DNA from: Streptomyces cadmiisoli
GTDB lineage: Bacteria > Actinomycetota > Actinomycetes > Streptomycetales > Streptomycetaceae
Assembly: GCF_003261055.1 (NCBI RefSeq)
Contig: NZ_CP030073.1
Coordinates: 8,990,001 to 9,054,000, forward strand
Direction: 5' to 3'
DNA: 64,000 nucleotides
The stretch's first letter is position 1, and each line of letters begins with the position of its first letter. Made by a program: the position numbers and the translations under genes. The notes beneath the pieces were generated by a model. The model searched no databases. It saw nothing but the letters and a program-made list of their open reading frames with translations, and was not told the DNA's origin. Of the stretch, positions 7,396-14,483 are shown one piece after another.

Positions 7396-7829
7396 CAGCC
7401 TTCGGAGGGACGAGGGGCGCGCAGGTGCGCCCGCTCCTTCAGCTCCTCCTCGTCGACCAACGTGAGCATCGGCTGACCCGGCGCGCACACCATGGTCACC
7501 AGGAATTTGGTCGGTGCGTCCGGCAGTGCGTTGCCGTCCTGGTAGTGGATCACGTCACCACCCGGCTCCCAGAACGTCCCGCCGGCCTCGACCACGCGCT
7601 CCGGCTCACCCTCGACCTCGAACCGGAGCGCGCCCTGCATTACGTAGCCGAACGACGGGCCCGAGTGGCGATGCGGAGGGAGCCCGGGGTGACCGGGGGG
7701 CCAGTCGACAAGGATGGTCATTCCCGAACCGCCTTCGGGGAAGAAGGGTGGCGTGATGTCTTGCAGCACTTTGACTTCGGGCGGCAAGCCCTCGTGGGCG
7801 CTGCCGTGCGCTGCGTCATTTTTCGACAC
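7395..7829 (-). CDS. Cupin-domain protein
   Basis: This 144-residue protein is a single-cupin fold. Motif 1 is readable as PHRHSGPSFGYVMQGALRFE, with metal-binding His residues, and motif 2 as GGTFWEPGGDVIHYQDG. Such proteins bind a metal in a beta-barrel and act as small dioxygenases, isomerases or sensors; the substrate here cannot be told. I chose the GTG at 7829, eight bases behind GGAGG. A GTG at 7838 is open but sits directly on that site. The frame ends within the damaged RHS fragment, so the two genes are convergent. Confidence 0.85.
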   Translation of the reverse strand: MSKNDAAHGSAHEGLPPEVKVLQDITPPFFPEGGSGMTILVDWPPGHPGLPPHRHSGPSFGYVMQGALRFEVEGEPERVVEAGGTFWEPGGDVIHYQDGNALPDAPTKFLVTMVCAPGQPMLTLVDEEELKERAHLRAPRPSEG

Positions 7830-8419
7830 GTACCACACCTCCGTGACCGGGACCGGAATGGACTATTCTGCGCAGTCGGTGGCCGAGTGGCCTGTTTATC
7901 GACCCATTTATATGGCAATGCCCAAGCATATTCGTTCCGACTTCTCACAACTTGCTTCACACAGACGACCTGTCGCATCCGGGACACGCCATGCGGTCTT
8001 ACGTCCCACCCTGATGGCTCCGATGAGGCCAGACATTGCATGCTCGAGGTTGCCGGGTCGATCACATGAGGCCGAGAGCTGCCTTCAGCAGCGCAGTGAG
8101 GTCGCCGGGCAGCGTGTTCGGCCCGGCCCTGGCCAGCCTCGTCTGTCCAGCCGGATACCTGCCCACGCCGCCCATCGCAGCACTGGCCCAGTGCCGGGCG
8201 GACGAGCCTCCCGCACCTCTCCACGTCCCGGCTGGCCACACCGCCGGACACAGTATGAGTACGCGTGCCGAGCACATCGGTCAGGTCGGGGCCACGGCGG
8301 CATCACGATGCTCACAGGCGGCAGGCATGCATATCGGCGGCCACCGTGGTGGGAGCCGGGAGCGAGTGGTGGCGCAGCATTTTGGTGAGTGCGTCCGGTC
8401 AGTGCCCGTGCCCCCTACC
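7830..8419. other. Gene-free region upstream of the DUF6153 gene
   Basis: About 590 bases have only low-quality frames on both strands. 7860-7960 is noticeably more AT-rich than its surroundings and probably holds the cupin promoter region. I see no RNA gene or repeat here. Confidence 0.4.
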
Positions 8420-8824
8420 ATGATGCTCATGACCATCGGTATCCGTTCAAGCAGCCGCCCGGCCGGGCGGCTGCTTGTGCTGCTGGTGCTGATGGTGTTG
8501 GCCGGTGTGCTGGGCATGCACGCACTCCCGCCCGGCGGTGCTCCAGCGGGCGCCGGACACGAGATGGCGATGGCGGACCCGAGCAGCGCGCCCCATGCCG
8601 TGGGCACATGTGCCCATACCGGTGGCGGATCGGATCACCCTGATCATGCCGACGGGACGTGTGCGGCCGCCGGTACGGGTTCTGCGTACATGCCGCCGCC
8701 GCTCGCTGTCAGCGCGGTGCCGAACGTGCCCGCCGCCTCTTCTCTCGCGGCGGCCATGGCCGGCGCGCCCCACGACGATCGAGCGCCGCCCGATCTTTCT
8801 GAACTGCAGCTCCTGCGGATCTAG
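8420..8824 (+). CDS. DUF6153 family protein
   Basis: This protein of about 134 residues starts MMLMTIGIRSSSRPAGRLLV. It has one hydrophobic segment (LLVLLVLMVLAGVLGMHAL) and then a His/Cys-rich region (GHEMAMADPSS, GTCAHTGGGSDHPDHADGTC). It ends with the conserved family tail RAPPDLSELQLLRI. The His/Met/Cys content and the DUF305 neighbour suggest a role in copper or other metal handling at the outer face of the membrane. That role is inferred, because the family function is not established. Starts at 8420 or 8429 are both possible; no strong ribosome binding site is seen, so the mRNA may be nearly leaderless. Confidence 0.85.
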   Translation: MMLMTIGIRSSSRPAGRLLVLLVLMVLAGVLGMHALPPGGAPAGAGHEMAMADPSSAPHAVGTCAHTGGGSDHPDHADGTCAAAGTGSAYMPPPLAVSAVPNVPAASSLAAAMAGAPHDDRAPPDLSELQLLRI

Positions 8825-8835
8825 AGCAGCCTGCT

Positions 8836-8881
8836 CGGCACCCCTATCTGTTGCGCCCGGCGATGACCGGGACGGGTGCCG
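8836..8881. terminator. Hairpin between DUF6153 and DUF305 genes
   Basis: CGGCACCC (8836-8843) pairs with GGGTGCCG (8874-8881) around a 30-base loop. It may terminate or attenuate transcription after the DUF6153 gene. Confidence 0.4.
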
Positions 8882-8950
8882 TGCCGTCGCCTGCCCACAT
8901 TCCGTGACACCACGCGCCGCGGACCGGCGCGTCTAAGGAGTTGCACGATC

Positions 8951-9586
8951 ATGATCCGCAAGCGTTCACTCGTCCGCCGCATAGCCGCAATCGCTGCCGC
9001 AGGTGCGGCAGCACTCGTCCTGGCCGCCTGCGGCGCCGGCGACGAATCGGCCGGACACAGCGGCGGCCACAACAGCACCTCGGCGTCGGCTTCGGCTTCG
9101 GCTCCTGCGTCGCAGGGGCAGAGCAACGCTGCCGACGTGGCCTTCGCGCAGGGGATGATCCCCCACCACCGCCAGGCCGTGGAAATGGCCGACCTCGCGG
9201 ACGGGAGGGCTCAGTCGGCTGAGGTGAAGCAGCTTGCCGCAGACATCAAGAAGGCCCAGGATCCGGAGATCAAGACGCTGTCCGGCTGGCTGACCTCCTG
9301 GGGCGAGGAAGTACCCGCCGAGGGCACCATGGACCACTCCGCGCACGGCGCAGGCGGGGGAATGATGACGGCCGAGGAGATGACCGAGCTCGAGAACGCC
9401 TCGGGCGAAGAGTTCGACACCGCCTTCATGGAGATGATGATCAAGCATCACGAAGGCGCGATCGAGATGGCCAAAACGGAACAGGCCGACGGTGCTCATG
9501 CGCCGGCCCAGGAGATGGCCGCGCAGATCGTCACCTCGCAGAGCGCGGAGATGGAGCAGATGAACAAGCTGCTCGGCCGGAACTGA
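8951..9586 (+). CDS. DUF305 lipoprotein, probable metal (copper) homeostasis
   Basis: This 211-residue protein has a lipoprotein signal ending in the lipobox L-A-A-C (Cys27). Two copies of the DUF305 helix motif follow: FAQGMIPHHRQAVEMA at about residues 72-88 and MMIKHHEGAIEMAKTE at about residues 165-180. Each carries the paired histidines that define the ferritin-like DUF305 fold. It would sit on the outer face of the membrane, and family members occur beside copper-resistance genes. AAGGAG lies ten bases before the ATG at 8951. A Met/His-rich loop (MDHSAHGAGGGMM) lies between the repeats. It lies between the DUF6153 gene and a broken F510_1955-like gene, a known Streptomyces arrangement. 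Confidence 0.93.
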   Translation: MIRKRSLVRRIAAIAAAGAAALVLAACGAGDESAGHSGGHNSTSASASASAPASQGQSNAADVAFAQGMIPHHRQAVEMADLADGRAQSAEVKQLAADIKKAQDPEIKTLSGWLTSWGEEVPAEGTMDHSAHGAGGGMMTAEEMTELENASGEEFDTAFMEMMIKHHEGAIEMAKTEQADGAHAPAQEMAAQIVTSQSAEMEQMNKLLGRN

Positions 9587-9602
9587 CCCGCACCGATCAC
9601 AG

Positions 9603-9629
9603 GGGGCGGGCACGGCCGGTGTCCGCCCC
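9603..9629 (+). terminator. Hairpin terminator behind the DUF305 gene
   Basis: GGGGCGGGCAC (9603-9613) pairs with GTGTCCGCCCC (9619-9629), 11 bp with one G-T pair and loop GGCCG. It starts 17 bases after the stop codon. Confidence 0.6.
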
Positions 9630-9677
9630 TGCCCGGCTGCCGTCCTTCTTCTCTTCGACTCGCCTGGACCTCTCTCC

Positions 9678-10265
9678 ATGACTCGCATACTGCGGCGTGG
9701 CCCGCTTGCCCTGATCACGCTCGCTGCCGCCGCTACGTTGCTCGTCGGCTGCTCCACCTCTTCCACGGCCGGCGCAGGCCAGTAACGCACGGCACCTGGC
9801 AGACCCTCTCAGCCAAGCGCGAAGCCGACTTCCACGCCTTCGAGTAAACAGGCAATGTCGTTTACGGCTCGGACAGCCAGAGCGGCAAGGTATGGGCCAG
9901 TACCGACGCCGGCCGCAGCCGCGCGCCTGTATCGAGGCACTCGACCTGGCCTCCCATCCCGCCAGCTCCGCAACCCTGTGGGCCGCCACTGGCACCGCTC
10001 TTGAACGCAGCTCGGACGGCGGGCGCACTTTCCGTCCAGTCTCCTCGGCACCCGCCCTGGTTGTGGTGGAGGAGCCGCAACCAGGCTTGCTCGTCGGGCT
10101 TGCTGCCGACGGCCGCGTACTGACCGGCCGGCGCGGCGGTGAGCCATGGACCCGAGTGGGCCGCTTGCCCGGAAAGGGCCGGGCCGCGGTGCTGACCGCG
10201 GTGACCCAGCAGTGGCTGCTGGCCGCCGACAGCACCGATGCCTCCGTGATTACCGCACCGTGTGC
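9678..10265 (+). pseudogene. Broken F510_1955-type glycosylhydrolase lipoprotein
   Basis: The ATG at 9678 encodes a good lipoprotein signal (MTRILRRGPLALITLAAAAT then LLVGC), but the frame stops after 35 residues. Later frames carry pieces of a beta-propeller protein: WHTLSAKREADFHAFEYTGN, VYGSDSQSGKVWASTDAGRS, then LERSSDGGRTFRPVSSAPAL and VLTGRRGGEPWTRVGRLPGK. These Ser/Asp-box repeats match the F510_1955 glycosylhydrolase family, which often follows DUF305 in Streptomyces. At least three frame changes and an internal deletion are needed to join the pieces, so the gene is dead. The neighbouring genes of the cluster remain intact. Confidence 0.7.
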
Positions 10266-10336
10266 CCGGCCAGACGCGATCTGCGCAGTGTGTGTCGCTG
10301 GTGCGAAGTAGCGGCGGTGGGGAGTGGTGGACGCGC

Positions 10337-10387
10337 CGGCGGTGCGGCCGAGTGCCCCTTGTCCGGGGGCACTCGGCCGCACCGCCG
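10337..10387. terminator. 22-bp perfect hairpin, bidirectional terminator
   Basis: 10337-10358 is fully complementary to 10366-10387, with a 7-base loop TTGTCCG. It lies between the plus-strand F510_1955 relic and the end of the convergent epoxide hydrolase gene and can stop transcription from both sides. Confidence 0.8.
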
Positions 10388-10425
10388 AGCCAGTGGCTCC
10401 GGTGAAAGCGGCGGGTCCGGGCCGC

Positions 10426-11634
10426 CTAGCGCAGCGGCCGGAGACCGTTGCGCACCTCGTTCACGAATGCCTCGGGCTGCTCCCAAGCGGCGAAGTGACC
10501 GCCCTTGGGGAGCCTGTTGTAGTGGATGAGGTTGGGGTAGGCCTTCTCGGCCCAGCTCCGCGGAGCCTGGTAGAGCTCGTCAGGGAAGACGCTGACAGCG
10601 ACCGGGAGCTTGACGCCCTTGACCCCGAAGAACTGGATCCCGGCTTCCGCGTTCTCCCAGTAGACACGCGCGGCGGAAATCGCCGACTTTGTCAGCCAGA
10701 AGAGCGTGATGTTGTCCAGGACGTCGTCGCGCGACAGGCCCTCGGTCTGCCCTGCGAAGGCGCGGGAGATCAGGTCCAGGCTGTCCCTGTCATGGTCGAG
10801 CATGAATGCGGCGAGGCCGACGGGCGAGTCGGTCAGGCCAGCGAGCGACTGCGGGCGCGAACCCATCATGTGAGCGTAGGCAACGTGCCGGTACACGAAG
10901 TCCAGCTGCTCGACCGCGCGCCGTTCCTCATCATTGGAGAGAACGACGTCGGACGGCGGGGGGTTGCCCGCGGCGATCGCCTGCTCCAGGGCCGGCGGCA
11001 CCACGCCGGCCATGTTGGTGTGGATACCGAGCAGGCCCTGAGGGGCCTGGGCCCCCATGAGGTCGGTGACGATGGCACCCCAGTCACCGCCCTGCGCCGC
11101 GTACTTCGTGTAGCCGAGGCGCTGCATCAGCTCCGCCCAGGCTCGGGCGATGCGGGCAGGGTTCCAGCCTGCCGAGGTCGGCTTCCCGGAGAACCCGTAG
11201 CCAGGCATCGAAGGGATCACCACGTGGAAGGCGTCCGACGCGTCTCCGCCGTGGGCTGTCGGGTTGGTGAGCGGCTCAATGAGTTTCATCTGTTCGATGA
11301 TCGACCCAGGCCATCCGTGGGTGACGATGAGCGGCAGCGCGTTCTCGTGCTTCGAGCGGACGTGGATGAAGTGGATGTCCAGACCGTCGATCTCGGTGAC
11401 GAAGTTCGGGACAGCCTGCAGCTTCGCCTCGATCTTGCGCCAGTCGTACTCCTCCGCCCAGTAGCGAGCGAGTTCCTTGAGCGTCTCGAGTTGGGTGCCC
11501 TGGGACTGGTCCTTCACCGTCTCGGCCTCGGGCCACCGAGTGGTCGCAATACGCCGACGAAGCTCCTCGAGTTCCGCCTCAGGGAAGTCGATCGTGATCG
11601 GACGGATCGCCGCCGTTTCAGGCTGGAAAGACAC
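10426..11634 (-). CDS. Epoxide hydrolase, EHN-type alpha/beta hydrolase
   Basis: This 402-residue protein begins with the epoxide hydrolase N-terminal (EHN) region, IRPITIDFPEAELEELRRRI, about residues 10-115. The alpha/beta hydrolase core follows. The oxyanion segment is HGWPG at 106-110, the nucleophile is the aspartate in GGDWG (Asp184), and the catalytic histidine is in KGGHFAAWEQP (His380). It would open epoxides to diols in the cytoplasm, using an enzyme-ester intermediate on Asp184. The GTG at 11634 is preceded by GAGGAG at good spacing, so I prefer it to upstream in-frame starts. No pathway neighbours are present and the gene stands alone. Confidence 0.93.
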   Translation of the reverse strand: MSFQPETAAIRPITIDFPEAELEELRRRIATTRWPEAETVKDQSQGTQLETLKELARYWAEEYDWRKIEAKLQAVPNFVTEIDGLDIHFIHVRSKHENALPLIVTHGWPGSIIEQMKLIEPLTNPTAHGGDASDAFHVVIPSMPGYGFSGKPTSAGWNPARIARAWAELMQRLGYTKYAAQGGDWGAIVTDLMGAQAPQGLLGIHTNMAGVVPPALEQAIAAGNPPPSDVVLSNDEERRAVEQLDFVYRHVAYAHMMGSRPQSLAGLTDSPVGLAAFMLDHDRDSLDLISRAFAGQTEGLSRDDVLDNITLFWLTKSAISAARVYWENAEAGIQFFGVKGVKLPVAVSVFPDELYQAPRSWAEKAYPNLIHYNRLPKGGHFAAWEQPEAFVNEVRNGLRPLR

Positions 11635-12256
11635 CGCTGTTCTCCTCGATATAAATGTTGCCGGAAATTGCGTGTCGCGCCGGGTTCGCATTGCTCCGCA
11701 GAGCAACCGGGCTCCATGAATCCGTTTTGTTTCCCCGGCGCTACATAAATGATGCGATCCGGCGTGCCGCCGCAACAATCCGCAACATGACCTAAGTGCT
11801 CGGCGCGGATTTCAGGTCTCTCTAGGTAAGTCATGGCACTGTCCCGATGCCCCGTCGGTTCCTTGGTGCCGCAGCCCCGCGCCCCGGTGAGCAGCCTGCA
11901 GCGTTCGGACTGCCGCACTCCTTGGGGCGCCGCTGGCGGGGCCGCGCGTTCCGCAATGCGTCGCCCCACCGCATTCCAGGGGCGCCAATGCTACGGGTGC
12001 TCGACTCTGAAAAGCTATTGTCTTTGATGCAACTGTGGGTGTCCCGTTTCGTGCACAAGGGCGGTGGCGAGCCGTGTTGTCCCGGTCACGTCGAAGACAC
12101 AGGATGCTCCTTCATCGCGTTCCTTACACTTCGGATTCCCGCGCTCGCTCAGTCGGCATCCGAGGCCGCTGATGCGTCCATACTCGCGGTGAAAACCACG
12201 TCGATTAGTTGCGGCCGGACCGACGCTTGCTTGGCGCGACCTGATCCTTGAGAAGG
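11635..12256. other. Gene-free region between two hydrolase genes
   Basis: About 620 bases without a supported gene. 11640-11760 is AT-richer and likely contains the promoter of the minus-strand epoxide hydrolase. The remainder shows only shadow-quality frames. Confidence 0.4.
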
Positions 12257-12976
12257 ATGAATTGCACGAATGCATCTCCCACGCTCGTGCTGGTGCAGGG
12301 CGCCTGGCACGGCCCCTGGTGCTGGCGGCCCGCTGATCGACAGTCGTCGGATATCGACATACGCACAGTTGTCCTGCCCAGCAGTGCGCAGGACCCGGTA
12401 ACACTGGGAGACCACCTCTACGACGATGCACAAGCGGTGGTCGAGGTCCTGAAGGCCGTTGAGGGTCCCGCCGTCGTAGTGGGCCACTCCTGTGGCGCCA
12501 CCCCTGTCACGGAGGCTGCCGCGACGATGGGCAACGTGAAGCGGATCATCTACTTCACCGCCCTCATGCAGGATGCCGGCGACTTCGTTCTCTCCCTGGT
12601 GGGCGGCACCTTTCCGCCCTACTGGAAAGTGCATGCGCAGCCTGACGGGGCCGCCGGCCTGGGCTACTTCGAAGCTGGTCAGCCCTTGGATGTGCTGTAC
12701 GGTGACGTCAAGCCTTCTCTGGCTCGACGGTGCGTCGCGATGCTCGCCCGGCTGTCCCCGGCTTCGGTTCCGCAGTCCCTTACCCAGGCGGCCTGGCGCA
12801 CCGTGCCGAGTACGTACATCCGGTGCGAGGAGGACGCGGCCCTGCCGCTGGCGCTCCAACAAGCCATGGCTGCGCAGGCCCAGCGAACCCTGCGGATGCG
12901 CTCCGCGCGCTCGCCCTTCCTTTCCCAACCGGCAGCACTGGCCGCCGACATGCTTCGAGACGAACTCAGCCGCTGA
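12257..12976 (+). CDS. Alpha/beta hydrolase (esterase-like)
   Basis: This 239-residue cytoplasmic hydrolase has the family N-terminus TLVLVQGAWHGPWCW, with the oxyanion residues, and the nucleophile elbow VVVGHSCGA (Ser78). The segment between WRP and VVLPSS is shorter than in relatives: the usual strand and loop carrying a conserved GH motif is missing. The final histidine of the triad is also not obvious near the C-terminus. It may therefore be degenerate or an altered esterase. The ATG at 12257 sits directly on AGAAGG; a TTG at 12248 is the alternative. An HxlR-type regulator gene follows about 750 bases downstream on the same strand. Confidence 0.75.
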   Translation: MNCTNASPTLVLVQGAWHGPWCWRPADRQSSDIDIRTVVLPSSAQDPVTLGDHLYDDAQAVVEVLKAVEGPAVVVGHSCGATPVTEAAATMGNVKRIIYFTALMQDAGDFVLSLVGGTFPPYWKVHAQPDGAAGLGYFEAGQPLDVLYGDVKPSLARRCVAMLARLSPASVPQSLTQAAWRTVPSTYIRCEEDAALPLALQQAMAAQAQRTLRMRSARSPFLSQPAALAADMLRDELSR

Positions 12977-13528
12977 GAACCCCTTGAGGCCGGGCGATGC
13001 TGCCGACGCTCGATGCAGAAATCTCAGCGCGGACTGCCATGCGTACCCGCTCAGTGCGCATGGCGGGTCCCGAGGCATGAGCGATGGCCTTGACCGCCCT
13101 GGCATCGGCGTTCGTGGCTTGTCCTCCAGGAGCCGATCCTCTGTAGCTTGGACCCTCGGTCGGCTGTGATCACGGCGACACGGTGCGCGGGTCGTTGGAG
13201 GCTCCGGCTGTACTTCAGGTCATCGCGACGGATTTCTCGGTGGTGCGTGAGTGCTCGCATGTGTAAATGATCTCTGAGTCAGTGCGGCAGGCCGGCGACC
13301 CCTGGTCGGTGATCGCAATGGATCGGCTTCATCTGGCCACGCAGGTACCCAGAGGGAAGCGATGTGGCTCGCCCGCAGGTGCGGGCGAGCGGCCTAGTGT
13401 CGGGGGAACCTGGGCACGGGCCCCTCCTCGCGACCCCGTCCCGCTGCCGTTGGCGCCCGCCTCGGCCTGATGCGCACATCTCGTATCGGCGCAACTTGCA
13501 ATTTGCCACCGAGGTGACTACCTTGCGA
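12977..13528. other. Gene-free region with one terminator hairpin
   Basis: No gene is supported in this stretch. It contains the hairpin at 13367-13390. The short frames on both strands lack domains and ribosome binding sites. Confidence 0.4.
13367..13390. terminator. Hairpin terminator
   Basis: GCTCGCCCGC (13367-13376) pairs perfectly with GCGGGCGAGC (13381-13390), loop AGGT. It is likely the transcription stop for the alpha/beta hydrolase transcript or a later boundary. Confidence 0.6.
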
Positions 13529-13532
13529 CTTG

Positions 13533-13547
13533 CTTGCGATTCGCAAG
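13533..13547. promoter_or_regulatory. Candidate HxlR operator
   Basis: CTTGCGATTCGCAAG is a palindrome around a central T and lies about 180 bases upstream of the HxlR gene. Related CTTGC/TTGCAA half-sites occur within the preceding 45 bases (13495-13531). HxlR-family regulators commonly bind such sites near their own promoter, so autoregulation is likely but inferred. Confidence 0.45.
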
Positions 13548-13728
13548 TGTAATGGACTTGTTGAGGGCGCCGGGGTGCGGTCTTCAGGAGAGGGGAGTCG
13601 CCAGCCATGTACGGACACATGCGAGAGTCGCTCCGTCATTCAGACCGAGACGTCCTCAGTGCCAGGCAGTTCCTGTTGGGCACGCACGGGACAAACCGCC
13701 ACTATCCCGCGATGCTCACGAGGTCCTC

Positions 13729-14229
13729 GTGAAGCGTCAAGAGCTGATGCACTCCTCGTGCCCGATCGACCGCGCCATCTCCGAGGTTGGCGACGCCTGG
13801 ACCTTCCAGATCCTGCGTGACGCCATGCACGGCGTCACCAGGTTCACGGACTTCAGCAAACGCATCGGTGTCGCGTCGAACATCCTGACCGCACGACTGC
13901 AAAAGCTGGTGGCGGTGGGCATCTTCGAGATCCAGGAAGCAGCGCTGGGCAACTCCCGTGAGTACGTCCTCACCGACAAGGGACGCGACTTGCACATCGT
14001 CCTTGCCGCACTGCGTCAGTGGGGGCAGAGTCACCTGTTCGAAGACGACGAGGTGATCACTCGCGTCGTCGACACGCGCACAGGGCGCCAGCCCCGTCCG
14101 ATGACCGTCACCGCTGAGGACGGCCGCGAACTCGGGCCCGAGGACATCCTCGTCGTTCAGTCGCGGGCTGCGGATCCGATCGAGGCCGCCGCACCCGTCA
14201 CCGGCACCTCCCCACGCCCCAAAATCTGA
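13729..14229 (+). CDS. HxlR-family transcriptional regulator
   Basis: This 166-residue winged-helix regulator shows the HxlR signature. It has an N-terminal cysteine (HSSCPIDRAISEVGDAWTFQ), then the helix-turn-helix TRFTDFSKRIGVASNILTAR and the wing SREYVLTDKGRDL. It binds DNA as a dimer in the cytoplasm, and the conserved N-terminal cysteine is often a redox or electrophile sensor in this family. The GTG at 13729 follows GAGG; an ATG five codons in is possible. It lies between the alpha/beta hydrolase gene and a large LuxR-type regulator, all on the plus strand. A palindrome at 13533-13547 may be its operator. Confidence 0.92.
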   Translation: MKRQELMHSSCPIDRAISEVGDAWTFQILRDAMHGVTRFTDFSKRIGVASNILTARLQKLVAVGIFEIQEAALGNSREYVLTDKGRDLHIVLAALRQWGQSHLFEDDEVITRVVDTRTGRQPRPMTVTAEDGRELGPEDILVVQSRAADPIEAAAPVTGTSPRPKI

Positions 14230-14483
14230 CCCTCTCGCCCGCAGCACTTCAGCCGGCTGTTACTCGTCACCACAGGGGCCCAGCGGCGCACCCACGCCCT
14301 CTTCGGGGCCAAGGCGTGCTGTGGCGCGCCCTGCTTCAGTCCCCGTACGCCACTGTCGTGCCGTTCCCTGCCGAGACCACCGACATCCCCCTGTGAGGAA
14401 GACACCCGTGCCGCCCACCCGCCTCCTGGTCAACCGCCAGGCCCACGCGCCCTGCACCAGTGGCCGCACGAAGGGGGCGCGCG

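Noticed and set aside
10324..11748. A 474-codon plus-strand frame opposite the epoxide hydrolase
   Set aside because: The minus-strand gene has catalytic motifs and a good ribosome binding site; the opposite frame is a shadow.
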